Part shown: positions 9,622 to 18,120 of the stretch, in pieces | Layout: each line of letters opens with the position of its first letter | How positions within the stretch are numbered: the first letter of the stretch is position 1 | Assembly: GCA_904063045.1 (NCBI GenBank) | Contig: CAJFCJ010000148.1 | Coordinates: 42,822 to 70,325, forward strand | DNA from: Dimorphilus gyrociliatus | Lineage: Eukaryota > Annelida > Polychaeta > Dinophilidae | Length of the DNA stretch: 27,504 nt | Direction of reading: 5' to 3' | Made by a program: the position numbers and the translations under genes | The notes under the pieces: model-generated | Databases searched by the model: none | What the model was told of the DNA's origin: nothing | What the model saw: only the letters and a program-made list of their open reading frames with translations

Positions 9622-10389
9622 AATTTTGAAAGAAAAAATACAAAGAAAAATTCAAAAAATGTGTCTACTTTGGTAGTATTTCTAGAAAATATTGAACCAG
9701 GAATAAAGATATATTTTCTATCTATTTAACATGTTTTAAAAAAAAAAACAATGGTAATATACTCATAATTGGTGTCATGTTTCTAGTAATATAGTACTAT
9801 AGCTGCTACTGAATCTCTAGCTATTGATTTGCAGTAAGGGTTAGGGGTAATCAGTATAGGCCGTTATGTCATAGTGATGATCTAAGTGAGGACAGATAAT
9901 TCTCACTCTTTCCAATATGATTTTTTGTGCTTGATATGTTGATTTGATATTGATTGTCAGGATCTGGTTGTTAGAATGTTTGTAAGAGGAATTGGGGTGT
10001 TGAGGAAAATCATTCTTGGGAACAAATGAAAGTTTGTATTAGTATCTCATAGGGAGAAAATGTATTTTTGAAATCATAAAAGCATAGAATGAGCTAATTT
10101 GAAGGAATACCAATAATTACAACTATTGACACATAAATTAAAAATGACTTGAAAAATTTAAATTTAAATCAACAGCTTTGGAAAAAGTAGTGTCATTATC
10201 CATTTTATAACAAAGTTATATAAATGACTAAGATATTAAAACAAAGCTATGTGTACACATCATCTGCATAAATTCAAAAGGATTTTTTATAATATAATCT
10301 TATATTGGATATGTTTTTTTTTGATGATAAAGATGAAAAAAATAGATATGATTAAACAAAAGATTCATCTGAATGCTACTATAAAGTTA
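9622..10389. other. No gene seen; short fragment of a MITE-like repeat
   Basis: This is intergenic, A+T-rich sequence. At 9836-9852 it contains aagggttaggggtaat, identical in sequence to the core of the MITE copy at 22780-22985, so a small relic of that repeat is likely. No coding stretch with domain features was found on either strand. Confidence 0.5.
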
Positions 10390-10565
10390 GCTCAATGGGG
10401 ATTTCAATAACAAATTTGTTTATACATTCAGAGAAATTTATAGCAACAAAATGCAAAATTGGTGAATATTTATGCCATACAAATGATTTTTGTATATAAA
10501 TTGAACAAGCTTGTGATGGAATTAATCACTGTTACTTGGGCAATGATGAAATTTGATTGTGGTTT
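10390..10565 (+). pseudogene. LDLa exon relic, inverted copy of receptor exon 5360-5140
   Basis: On the plus strand the reading is SSMGISIT... then TKCKIGEYLCHTNDFCI, a stop, and IEQACDGINHCYLGNDE. The receptor exon at 5360-5140 reads NSMGDLIT... then KSCLKGYFLC, KYCISIKQVCDGINHC, WANEDEENC. Cysteine spacing and the words SMG, CDGINHC and NDE/NED line up along the whole exon. A TAA in place of a Ser codon and a TGA at the end show it is dead. It lies on the strand opposite to the live gene, so an inversion accompanied or followed the duplication. Confidence 0.75.
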
Positions 10566-10841
10566 GTAATTGAACAATAAAATAATGGAACCAGTGTATT
10601 TATTTAAATATTGCTTTTTTTAGATAATTTCATAAAAAACAAACATAAAAAAATTAATAATCATATTAAAAAATGTTGAATGAAAATTTGATTTTATAAA
10701 ATATTTTTTCACAAAGTTTATTACTGTTTAGAGGTGACCTTGGTCGATGCAAATGCTGATTTATATATTTAAGGTGTCTTCTTAAGAAGAATGAATAGAG
10801 AATTTCGAAAAAAAAAATTTAATCAAATAATACTAGATAAC

Positions 10842-11132
10842 CTACTGTATTGTTAAAATATAGAGGAATACTGAATGTTCTTCCACTAGATGTTACATAA
10901 ATGTATTGATTTTGCCTATATTTTCTTTTCTCCAAAACTGAAAGAATACAAAATTTTGTTGTTTTTAAAATCTTTTCTTTTTTCATAAAAAAAACTCCAA
11001 AATTTTTACTTTGAAAACCAAATGGATTGAGGTGGAAAATGATTAGTGGACAAACATCACCACAAGGCAAATTACAAAAATATTTTTCATATTTATCTGA
11101 ATTTGGTGGAGAAAAGAGAAAAAGTTTGGTTT
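10842..11132 (-). CDS. Orphan exon, possibly CUB-like
   Basis: This is an open exon of 97 codons with acceptor tatgccacag before 11132 and donor GTAG|GTTATC after 10842, phase 1 at both ends. It reads TKLFLFSPPNSDKYEKYFC, then CGDVCPLIIFHLNPFGF, and near the end YVTSSGRTFSIPLYFNN. The final stretch resembles the closing strands of CUB domains (S-x-G-x-x-x-x-I-x-F), and CUB modules occur in related receptors, but the match is weak. It could be an exon of a second receptor gene, on the same strand as the live one and close to the inverted LDLa relic. Its partner exons were not found. Confidence 0.4.
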
Positions 11133-11278
11133 CTGTGGCATAATAATCTTATTTCTTCAATTCCATCTGACATAATTGTTTTAAAACTGATATAAGTATG
11201 CAAATTTTCATTGTTAAAGTCACCATTTTTTCTTTAATTTCATTGTGAGGGAAAATCTATCAATGAAACCAATATTTT

Positions 11279-11487
11279 GGATACGACAGAAAACATCCCC
11301 AAATTCACAGTTTAACCCTAACCCTAACCTAGCCCTTGTCTTCTCCCTAACCTTTTTGATTGCTTCTAACCCTTAGATGGAACCCCCCCCCCTAACTATA
11401 AATCAAAAGCTACTTTACTCCTAACTATTTTTCAGTCCAAAAGGTTGCTTTGAAAAATCTCATTTGGGGACGTTTTCTGTCAGCCCC
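11279..11487. mobile_element. MITE family A, copy 1 (209 bp), 9-bp target duplication
   Basis: The direct repeat CAATATTTT occurs at 11270-11278 and 11488-11496. The ends are inverted repeats: GGATACGACAGAAAACATCC on the left, and the complement of the right end reads GGGGCTGACAGAAAACGTCC. The interior contains CCCTAACCCTAACC-type motifs and a C10 run. It has no coding capacity. A related copy lies in opposite orientation at 22780-22985. A 9-bp duplication is typical of Mutator-like elements; the assignment is an inference. Confidence 0.8.
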
Positions 11488-11496
11488 CAATATTTT

Positions 11497-12194
11497 CTTG
11501 ATGCAATGAGGATAATTATGGCTATGCTAAACAAAAAATTGTTTAGATTTTGATTTAAACCTAAAAAAATGTTACCTATTCATATGGCAAAAAAATTTTT
11601 GGTATGATAGGAGTAGCAAAAGTAATCTCTATATACTGGCCAATGCAAGTACTTCTGAAACACTCAAATGCCCATTCATCAGTATAAATTCTACCAAAGG
11701 CTCCAGTACATTGAAAAGCAGTTTGTATTGGTGAGATCCAAAGGCTTTATAGGCCTTAGTGTTATAATATATAGCAGACAGGCAAACAAACAAGCAAACA
11801 AACCTAACACCAACAACAATAACAACTAAAAAAAACATAACTCTTAATGTTTTCTAGATCAATTTCAAGTGTTTCTGGTGAAAAAGTAATTGTTTTAATA
11901 GGAGAATATGTATTGAGTAAATGAGTTTCTAGTTCTGAACAAGCAAGTTTAAACAATCAGCTATTTGTTAGAGAACTGAACTGCCTAGCTAGAGAAATGT
12001 ATTTCCTTTCATACATTTGCCAAAGCTTCGGTTCAATAGGTCAAAGGATTACAAAGTTGAAATCTGACAGTCTCATAATTCTTGTGTAACAAAAATATGA
12101 AAGACTGTTATATAATCAGACAGAATCTATTTCAAAAACTCAGGATGTGATGTAAACTGAAAAAGTGATTGCAAATACATCTGAAATTAAACAT
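11497..12194. other. No live gene seen; dispersed repeat and low-complexity tracts
   Basis: The stretch holds caaacaaa-type simple sequence (about 11773-11830) and one copy of a dispersed repeat at 11902-11986. Minus-strand frames through the repeat show short protein-like runs (SELETHLLNTYSPIKTI) but with a stop, so this may be a decayed exon. Confidence 0.4.
11902..11986 (+). repeat. Dispersed repeat, copy 1
   Basis: The text GAATATGTATTGAGTAAATG and the following TTTCTAGTTCTGAACAAGC recur, inverted and diverged, at 24575-24640, and the second part again at about 22545-22590. One copy carries an extra stretch of about 13 bp. The nature of the repeat is unknown. Confidence 0.6.
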
Positions 12195-13073
12195 TTAAAA
12201 GTTTATTATTTTATAATGACAAACTTTCATATTCTCATTTGCATCTTCAAATGCCTTGATATAGACTCTTTGACAATATTGCATTTCACAACTGCAAAAA
12301 TATTTACAAGTGGAACTATCATCTCCAGATATTAGAGAGCAACCCAGAAAAGATCCTTGAAACAGTGGATCAACTTGCATAATTAAAGGAACATATACTA
12401 AATCCCCAGCAGGTGGCATTCCTTTCAAATTATCTATACACTTTTTGAAATTATGTCCAAAAACCTCAATTTCAAAAGTCATATTAGAATGATCAACAGA
12501 TGGCCATGGTATTCTTAAACTAAATTCCATAGCTAGAGTAACATCAACACAAGTTCCATCAGCTTCACTGTCAGTAATACGTATTAACTTTGTATCTTTC
12601 TGCCTAAATGTGTCTTTAAACACTGGTCCATTAAAACAGCTATTTATATTATTTGATACTTTTAGAGCAGGCGAAACAATATCACAATCAGAAGTTTCTT
12701 TTGTTGAACATCGATTCATTCGATTATCAAATGTATAAATGAAATATTCACAAGTAGTCTCAGATATGCATTTGTCTTTACAAGCAATTAAATCAAATTC
12801 AGTACATTCATCAGAACTGCCACAGTTGGTAGTGTAACATGTCACATCTTGAAATGCAGATCTTTCATAAGAAGCAACATTCTCACTAATGGTATTGGAT
12901 ACTTTGCAATTTTCAGTTGTAAGAATGCAAGCAGTTGTTTCAGAATTGTAGGTAAAACATCTACAGTTGGATTTTGACAGACATCTTTTGGAGCATTCCT
13001 CCAAACTGATACCAATATCAACATCCAAATATGTAGTGAATTGTTCTATTTGAATATGATGTAAAGCGTTCAT
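12195..13073 (-). CDS. Intronless protein with two PAN/apple domains
   Basis: The ORF of 292 codons starts at ATG 13073, with an in-frame TAA just upstream, and ends at TAA 12197-12195. PAN/apple 1 covers about residues 8-55 (ISLEECSKRCL, CRCFTYNSETTACIL). PAN/apple 2 covers about 85-130 (CTEFDLIACKDKCISETTCE). The C-terminal half (about 145-292) is unidentified and Cys-rich near its end (CKYFCSCEMQYC). PAN domains bind proteins or sugars outside the cell, yet no signal peptide is visible, so the true N-terminus may lie in an upstream exon or the gene may be a retrocopy. Nearly 900 bp without an intron is unlike the neighbours. Confidence 0.7.
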   Translation of the reverse strand: MNALHHIQIEQFTTYLDVDIGISLEECSKRCLSKSNCRCFTYNSETTACILTTENCKVSNTISENVASYERSAFQDVTCYTTNCGSSDECTEFDLIACKDKCISETTCEYFIYTFDNRMNRCSTKETSDCDIVSPALKVSNNINSCFNGPVFKDTFRQKDTKLIRITDSEADGTCVDVTLAMEFSLRIPWPSVDHSNMTFEIEVFGHNFKKCIDNLKGMPPAGDLVYVPLIMQVDPLFQGSFLGCSLISGDDSSTCKYFCSCEMQYCQRVYIKAFEDANENMKVCHYKIINF

Positions 13074-13302
13074 TATATTTTATAGGAATTTCTGCTTCTT
13101 TAGACTTGTTGGCTTGAAAGGTTGTATTCTCTTTAAGAATTCTTTCTATCAACATTTCACTGAGTGATGGATAGGTATCATGGATAAATTTAAGATCTTG
13201 AACTAGGTTTTGAAAGTTATTCTTGTTTAGATTGTCATTGTTTATCTCACAGTATTCAGGAGTGTCAATATCTTCTGACATCAGCAGTAAGCAATCATGC
13301 AT
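13018..13302 (-). pseudogene. CUE-like ORF overlapping the PAN ORF in another frame
   Basis: The frame opens at ATG 13302 and runs 94 codons, overlapping the PAN ORF by 56 bp. Its middle (DLKFIHDTYPSLSEMLIERI) resembles the three-helix CUE ubiquitin-binding motif (F-P-x-hydrophobic ... L). The last 20 codons are probably out of frame. No donor site near the overlap would join it to the PAN frame. It may be a separate gene fragment or the 5' part of a frameshifted fusion. Confidence 0.3.
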
Positions 13303-14375
13303 TAGTCAAAATCTTGTATGAAATTGAAGATATTTTTTACAATCTGTTTCTCCAATATCATATAAAGTTAAGATTGGAAAAATGTTTTGACAAATACCCT
13401 TAAAGGTTCTTTTGTTAAAGAGACAGGCCTATTTGTGAATAAATAAATAATTAAGTCAATAGTAATGTGCACTTCAGTTCGATATAAATGCTCTTTTAGA
13501 GAACCGTAGACTTAACTCAATACAATTTAATATGAATAATTAACAATAGCATTGTTCGCTAGGTATGCACAATTCTATTATACATATATGTGGCAATGCA
13601 TGTGTGCACGTGACCATATCAAATTCTTACAAACAAATGTAATGAATTTAGCATTAATTATAGAACTACGTTAGTCTTACTTTAATCACTTAAGAACATT
13701 TATTTAGCTAAAGAGTATCAAAAGGTCAAACTCAACTATTGTTGACTTTTGGACCAGTTCCAATTTCTCAATGGTTGGATTAAATGTTACCAAAATTGTT
13801 ACATCTTACAAAAGAAGCTAATTCTCAAAACTTATCCAATAGAAACAATTAAAGCCCGAACCATTTTTAGAACATTCAATTGTGTCAAACATTACTTTGC
13901 ATTGTTGGGAATTTCAAACAATTAAACTCTTAGAAAAGTATATAAACCCTAAAAATTCAACAGTAGATAGCTTAGTTTTCTAACCTCTTGCTTAGAGCCT
14001 ACTGTAAAGGAAACATGGAATTCCTTCAAATCTGTTTTTACCTTAACATCTACTATTAAAATTCTCTCTTCTGTTGTGATTTTGGCAAATCAAGAGCAGT
14101 ACAACATCACATGTTTATTTAGGTTAAAGAAAACAAGAATCAAAAAACAAACTAAATGAATTTTTGTAAAAATTGAATCTTCATTTTTAATATTTGAGGT
14201 TTAGACATTAAAATGTCTGATAATAGTAAAAAGATCAAAGTAACAATAGGAATGTGGAAAGAGTGAAGAATAAGATAAAATCATTGAAACTCGAAAGTTT
14301 TTCGTTCCTCCTTAACAGAAGAGTTTAACATTAAGCCAATTTTTTTTCCATTCTATAACATCCCTAAAAATAATA
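13303..14375. other. No gene seen
   Basis: The stretch is A+T-rich intergenic DNA. It contains a small imperfect hairpin at 13721-13754 (GGTCAAACTCAAC facing GTTGACTTTTGGACC) and a CAGGCCTA at 13424. No open frame with domain features was found. Confidence 0.45.
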
Positions 14376-15211
14376 TTAGTCTATAAAGATATACATTTAA
14401 ATGTATATAGCTACTAACCATTTCTCCAAACATGAATATCCTTCTACTATAATAGACAGTAGATGTAATATAACCCCAATTTTCGTACAACCGTTTAGCT
14501 CCATCATTTTGCAGAGCAACAATTAAAAATATTTTCTAAAAAAACAAATACAAAGAAATTGAAAAAATTAACGTTGAATTAAAATTTAATAAATTAACAT
14601 TAAATCCTCTTCTCTTCGCTTCTCTATCGGCTGAATTTAAGAGAATTTTACCAATTCCTTTACCTCTACACTCTGGATCAACAGCTAAAATATTAAGTAG
14701 ACATTCATTCTCTTTCATTTTAGACAAATAATCCAACATTCCGCAGGAGAGGAAAGCTATAAATAAAGATCTAAATGACAATTTAGCATTGTAATTGCCA
14801 TATTTCATTGGTGAAACGCTGGATTTTTTATAATAGAAAAATTTTTTAAATACACACACAAGAGAATAAATTTAAAAATAAAGACACACACTTTGGATAT
14901 TTCATTTGACAAATTCCAACAACTTTGCCATTTTCCTCTGCAACTAATGTGTTTGGAATTACTGTTGAATCAGCTCTAAAATCATGAATGAATAATTTTC
15001 TAACTTTATCCATTTCATCTTCTTTAAATGTATATTTCCATTTAGCAGGTAAACCAAGTAGAAATAAATCAACAATTCTCTCATTATCGCTATCATTTGC
15101 TTGTCTTATTGTTATATTAGGATTATTTATAATTTTATTGGGTGATTTCAATTCACAATTCTTATCAATATCCAATTTTGCCACCCTGAGAAACAATTTA
15201 AAAAACCACAT
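14376..15211 (-). CDS. GNAT-family N-acetyltransferase, three exons
   Basis: Exons: 15211 (ATG) or 15185 (acceptor tttctcag) to 14892, then 14818-14599, then 14535-14376. Phases agree. Exon 1 has the N-terminal strand and helix (ITIRQANDSDNERIVDLFL) and a beta strand (TLVAEENGKVVGICQMKYP). Exon 2 has the acetyl-CoA-binding motif A, LLNILAVDPECRGKGIGKIL, with R-G-K-G-I-G gripping the pyrophosphate. Exon 3 has motif B (FLIVALQNDGAKRLYENWGY), including the usual N-x-x-A-x-x-L-Y-E. Total about 230 residues, a normal GNAT size. The enzyme would move an acetyl group from acetyl-CoA to an amine; the substrate cannot be told. The ATG exon start may be false, since its first residues translate a polypyrimidine tract. 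Confidence 0.85.
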
Positions 15212-15461
15212 TTTGCACAAAGCTTAATATTTGTGATAGAAACACATTCAGAATGCTATTGATTTTCTTTAGGCCAGTAAAATCAATACTATTAGTCAGC
15301 CTAATAATTTTACGAGTGTCACCAAGTTATTTTTTTTTTTATGAAATTATTATCAACTCTTATCAGTTCCTTAAATATTAAATACTAGCGTGTTTACTAA
15401 CTAAATGATGTATGTAAAAAGGGTCATACAAATTTCAAAAACTATAAAAGTCGATATTACT

Positions 15462-15668
15462 GGATTGGGGTGCGAACATACCCATGGCGGATTGAAGCCT
15501 ACCTTAATATATCTGAAATTGAGTGTAATATCTGTGTTTTTTATATTTCCTAACCCTAAATTGGAACCCCTCTAACAATAAATTCATCCAAATATTCAAA
15601 CTAACCTTTTCCTAAAATGTTTTCAGGGTTGGAAATATTTGCTAACAGGTATGTTTGCACCCAACCCT
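15462..15668. mobile_element. MITE family B (207 bp), 9-bp target duplication
   Basis: The direct repeat GATATTACT occurs at 15453-15461 and 15669-15677. The left end is GGATTGGGGTGCGAACATACC; the complement of the right end is AGGGTTGGGTGCAAACATACC. There is no coding capacity. Length and duplication size match family A, but the terminal sequence differs. A small piece with a similar end sequence (GGGGTGCAAAAGTACC) lies at 23228-23243. Confidence 0.8.
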
Positions 15669-15677
15669 GATATTACT

Positions 15678-16073
15678 ATATATACTATCAGTTTTATATT
15701 TTGAATAAATATTGCATTGAATTTCCTGCAAAGCCATTTTGTAATCCTAAAGATTGATTTTGTTAATTGTACAATCATAATCTAGGCCTAATTGAAAAGA
15801 GGAATGATTAACAGTATTTAGTATTGAAAAGGGATAGAGCTGGATTGAAATTAGCCAATAGTTTTATTTTTATATATAAAAAATAGAATAAAAATTTAAA
15901 AAATATTGAATATTGTTTGGCAGTTGTACACATACATTCATCAGCTATATTCTACAATAGAGAAGTAGTATTGAACCAGTATTGTACTATGCAGATAGCA
16001 CTGATAAAGATAAGCAGTAGTGACCTAGTTTCGCATAGGGCAGTGCATACACATTACGCAGCAATAAAACCTA
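15678..16073. other. No gene seen
   Basis: This is A+T-rich sequence up to the truncated mariner. A TAGGCCTA palindrome lies at 15783-15790. About 15910-16070 is less A+T-rich than its surroundings and may be repeat-derived, but I cannot assign it. Confidence 0.4.
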
Positions 16074-16607
16074 TTAAATTATATAAAGAATATTTGCTAT
16101 TTGCAACCTAGCAAATGTTTCATCTCCTGTGACAATTTTTGACAAAAAATCCTTTCCTTCTTCACCATATTTTTCTAGGAGTTCTGTAGACCTCTCTACC
16201 CTTTTGTCTTTCTGATACCAATCAAATTGGTAGGGAATCCATCTTGAGACAATCTTTCTCATCCCAAGACTGGAAATTAAATCTTCAACAGCAGCATGAC
16301 CTATTTTCAACATTTGAGATATCTCAGCCTGGCTTATTTTCCTATTATCTCTGATTAGAGCAATAACTCTCTCCCTATTTTCATTGTTACTGGCTGTTCT
16401 TGGGCGTCCCTTCCTATCATCATCAAGTATATTTGTTCTTCCTCCTTTAAATTCTCTAACCCACCTTCTTACTGAACTTTCATCAAGTGTTTTTTTACCA
16501 AAAAAAACTTTTAGTTGCTTGTGAATATTGATTGCAGTAACTTGCTGTGATGCAAGAAATTGAATAATTACTCTCTGCTTTATACAGTCATCTATACTGT
16601 GCCACCA
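16074..16607 (-). pseudogene. Mariner transposase, N-terminal part only
   Basis: An open frame from 16607 (TAG just upstream, no ATG near) covers the DNA-binding half and the first catalytic block. It contains IIQFLASQQVTAINIHKQL, SSVRRWVREFKGGRTN, DDDRKGRPRTASNNENRERV (bipartite HTH with a G-R-P-R hook), LGMRKIVSRWIPYQF and finally KIVTGDETF with the first catalytic Asp. The match to the mariner (DD34D) family is clear. The homology ends abruptly about 16110, so about the last half of the protein is missing. It is unrelated in detail to the Tc1-type element at 922-2572, so two different invasions are recorded. Confidence 0.85.
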
Positions 16608-16715
16608 CTAAAGTCACAATAACTTTTCATTCAGGGATCACAAGTTGTGAAAGTTTCTTAGTGATAGTGCATTAATGAATTCACTTTCTATTAATAATGA
16701 TAATATAGGCCTACA

Positions 16716-16976
16716 ATGCACCATTTTTTACCAACTCAATCTGAAAATTTATGTCGTAGATTGAAACAATTGATTTCAGAATACAAAGATGGAATTGGTC
16801 CAATTAAAGAGCTTATACAAAATGCTGATGATGCTAGAGCAACAACAGTCAAAATTCTGTTAGATGAAAGATCTTCATCGGTTGAAGATGAAAGTAAATA
16901 TTTCATTGGTCCATCCATTTGGGTCTACAATGATGGATTATTCTGTGAAAGTGTTAAAAATATCGATATTGATAGA
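16716..16976 (+). pseudogene. Sacsin-repeat-type ATPase fragment (HSP90-like ATP-binding N-terminus)
   Basis: The frame from ATG 16716 reads ENLCRRLKQLISEYKDG, then IKELIQNADDARATTVKILL with DERSS, then GPSIWVYNDGLF. This is the start of the sacsin-repeat-region ATPase, whose E-L-x-Q-N-A-D-D-A box binds Mg-ATP as in HSP90. A possible donor (AGA|GTAGGA) follows 16976; the frame goes on to 17069 without family features. The expected next motifs (G-x-G-x-x-x-x-x-x-K-I-G-R-F-G) are not found before the (CT)n tract. It is therefore an orphan first exon or a truncated copy. TAGGCCTA lies at 16706-16713, just before the ATG. Confidence 0.75.
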
Positions 16977-17112
16977 GTAGGAATGTTTTTGAAACTTTTT
17001 TGTAAAGAGATGAAAATACTTAAATCATTGCAAGTAATTTGTTTAAAAGTATGGATAAACATTAAATAAACATTGTTTATTAGTATTGAAAAACAATGAT
17101 AAAAATTTCACA

Positions 17113-17140
17113 GTCTCTCTCCTCTCTCTCTCTCTCTTTC
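17113..17140. repeat. (CT)n microsatellite
   Basis: This imperfect CT tract lies between the sacsin fragment and the end of the intronless receptor gene. A (GA)n tract lies on the other side of that gene at 18560-18575. Confidence 0.9.
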
Positions 17141-17166
17141 AGTCTTATCAACAAGCAAAAAACTGA

Positions 17167-18120
17167 TTAGCTATTTATCGATTGAATAGGCGATACAGTG
17201 TGTTGAAATTTGAAGAAACTCTTTAATGATAATTTAATTTCCTTATTACAAAGAATAGTTATAATAGGATTATTCACTGCTTGTAATAAAGTTATATAAC
17301 TTGCTGAATTTGTTAACTTCAACATAAGAACATCATTGGTAGTTATTGAAATGTAAATAAAAATTGAGACGATTATCCAAAGAAAAACCATCATAAATAA
17401 TTGTATTAAAGTTGCTTTTGATGATTTCGAAATATTTTTTATCTTTTGAGTTTGTAATTTAATATCTTTTGCGTGTTTTTTAGCAATTTTTAAAATTTGA
17501 ATATGTAATATTAACGCTCCCAGAATTAGAGATAGAAAATATCCAAGATATACAAAATAATATTCTGCATCGATGGAGAAATATCCTTGACATGTTTGCC
17601 TTTTTCCATAACCCAATAATGAAATATAACTTGGAAATGAACATATCAAAATGGAGAATAAAATGGCGGAAACTATGATTAATACTAATCTATTAGGACT
17701 AAAATACCTTTGAAAATGAAATGGATATTTTATCATTATATATCTATATAAAAAATTTAGGAATAGAAAACACTGAGCTATTGTATATGGAATTACAATG
17801 CTCAATTGAGCCAAAATACAGAGAAAAGGATGGAAAGTATCAGGAACGAACGATCTACCAAGAAATATAATTGTACTATACCAAATTGTTGTTATTAAAT
17901 CGCATATTGTCACTGCTGGCATAAAAATTACAACTGTCTCTCTAATAATTTTAAATTTTCCATAAATAAACAATACAAGACAATTGAAAAATAATCCTCC
18001 TATGCAAATTAAAATTTGTAGTGCTAAATTAAATTTTCTCTCCCAATCTTCATATTCAATTGTCAACTGTTGAGCTGGTTGAGGAGATGTAACAGTTTCA
18101 TTTGAGCTGTTCATATTCAA
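17167..18120 (-). CDS. Intronless rhodopsin-type 7TM receptor, orphan
   Basis: This intact ORF of 317 codons starts at ATG 18120. The N-terminus is short, with two possible N-glycosylation sites (NSSNET). TM1 (about 31-54) has the conserved Asn in GGLFFNCLVLF. TM2 has Asp in VTICDL. Cys of TM3 is in PFLCIL and pairs with an ECL2 Cys (RQTCQGYF). The end of TM3 is LYRYIMIKYP, so DRY is replaced by YRY. ICL3 is basic (about 205-235). TM6 contains FLWIIVSIF, without the usual C-W-x-P. TM7 is VNNPIITILC, so NPxxY is NPxxT. An amphipathic Lys-rich helix follows. It should be a plasma-membrane receptor. The ligand is unknown, and the changed activation motifs suggest a divergent lineage-specific family. 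Confidence 0.9.
   Translation of the reverse strand: MNMNSSNETVTSPQPAQQLTIEYEDWERKFNLALQILICIGGLFFNCLVLFIYGKFKIIRETVVIFMPAVTICDLITTIWYSTIIFLGRSFVPDTFHPFLCILAQLSIVIPYTIAQCFLFLNFLYRYIMIKYPFHFQRYFSPNRLVLIIVSAILFSILICSFPSYISLLGYGKRQTCQGYFSIDAEYYFVYLGYFLSLILGALILHIQILKIAKKHAKDIKLQTQKIKNISKSSKATLIQLFMMVFLWIIVSIFIYISITTNDVLMLKLTNSASYITLLQAVNNPIITILCNKEIKLSLKSFFKFQHTVSPIQSINS

Noticed and set aside
11310-11400. CCCTAA repeats as a former chromosome end
   Set aside because: They sit inside a MITE with target duplications, and the second copy has the same motif.
11629-11838. Minus-strand ORF with a hydrophobic N-terminus
   Set aside because: The hydrophobic start is the translation of a caaacaaa simple repeat (FVCLFVCLS); no domain or splice context supports a gene.
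13721-13754. Hairpin as a possible RNA gene or terminator
   Set aside because: The stem is short and imperfect, and such hairpins are expected by chance in a long A+T-rich intergenic region.
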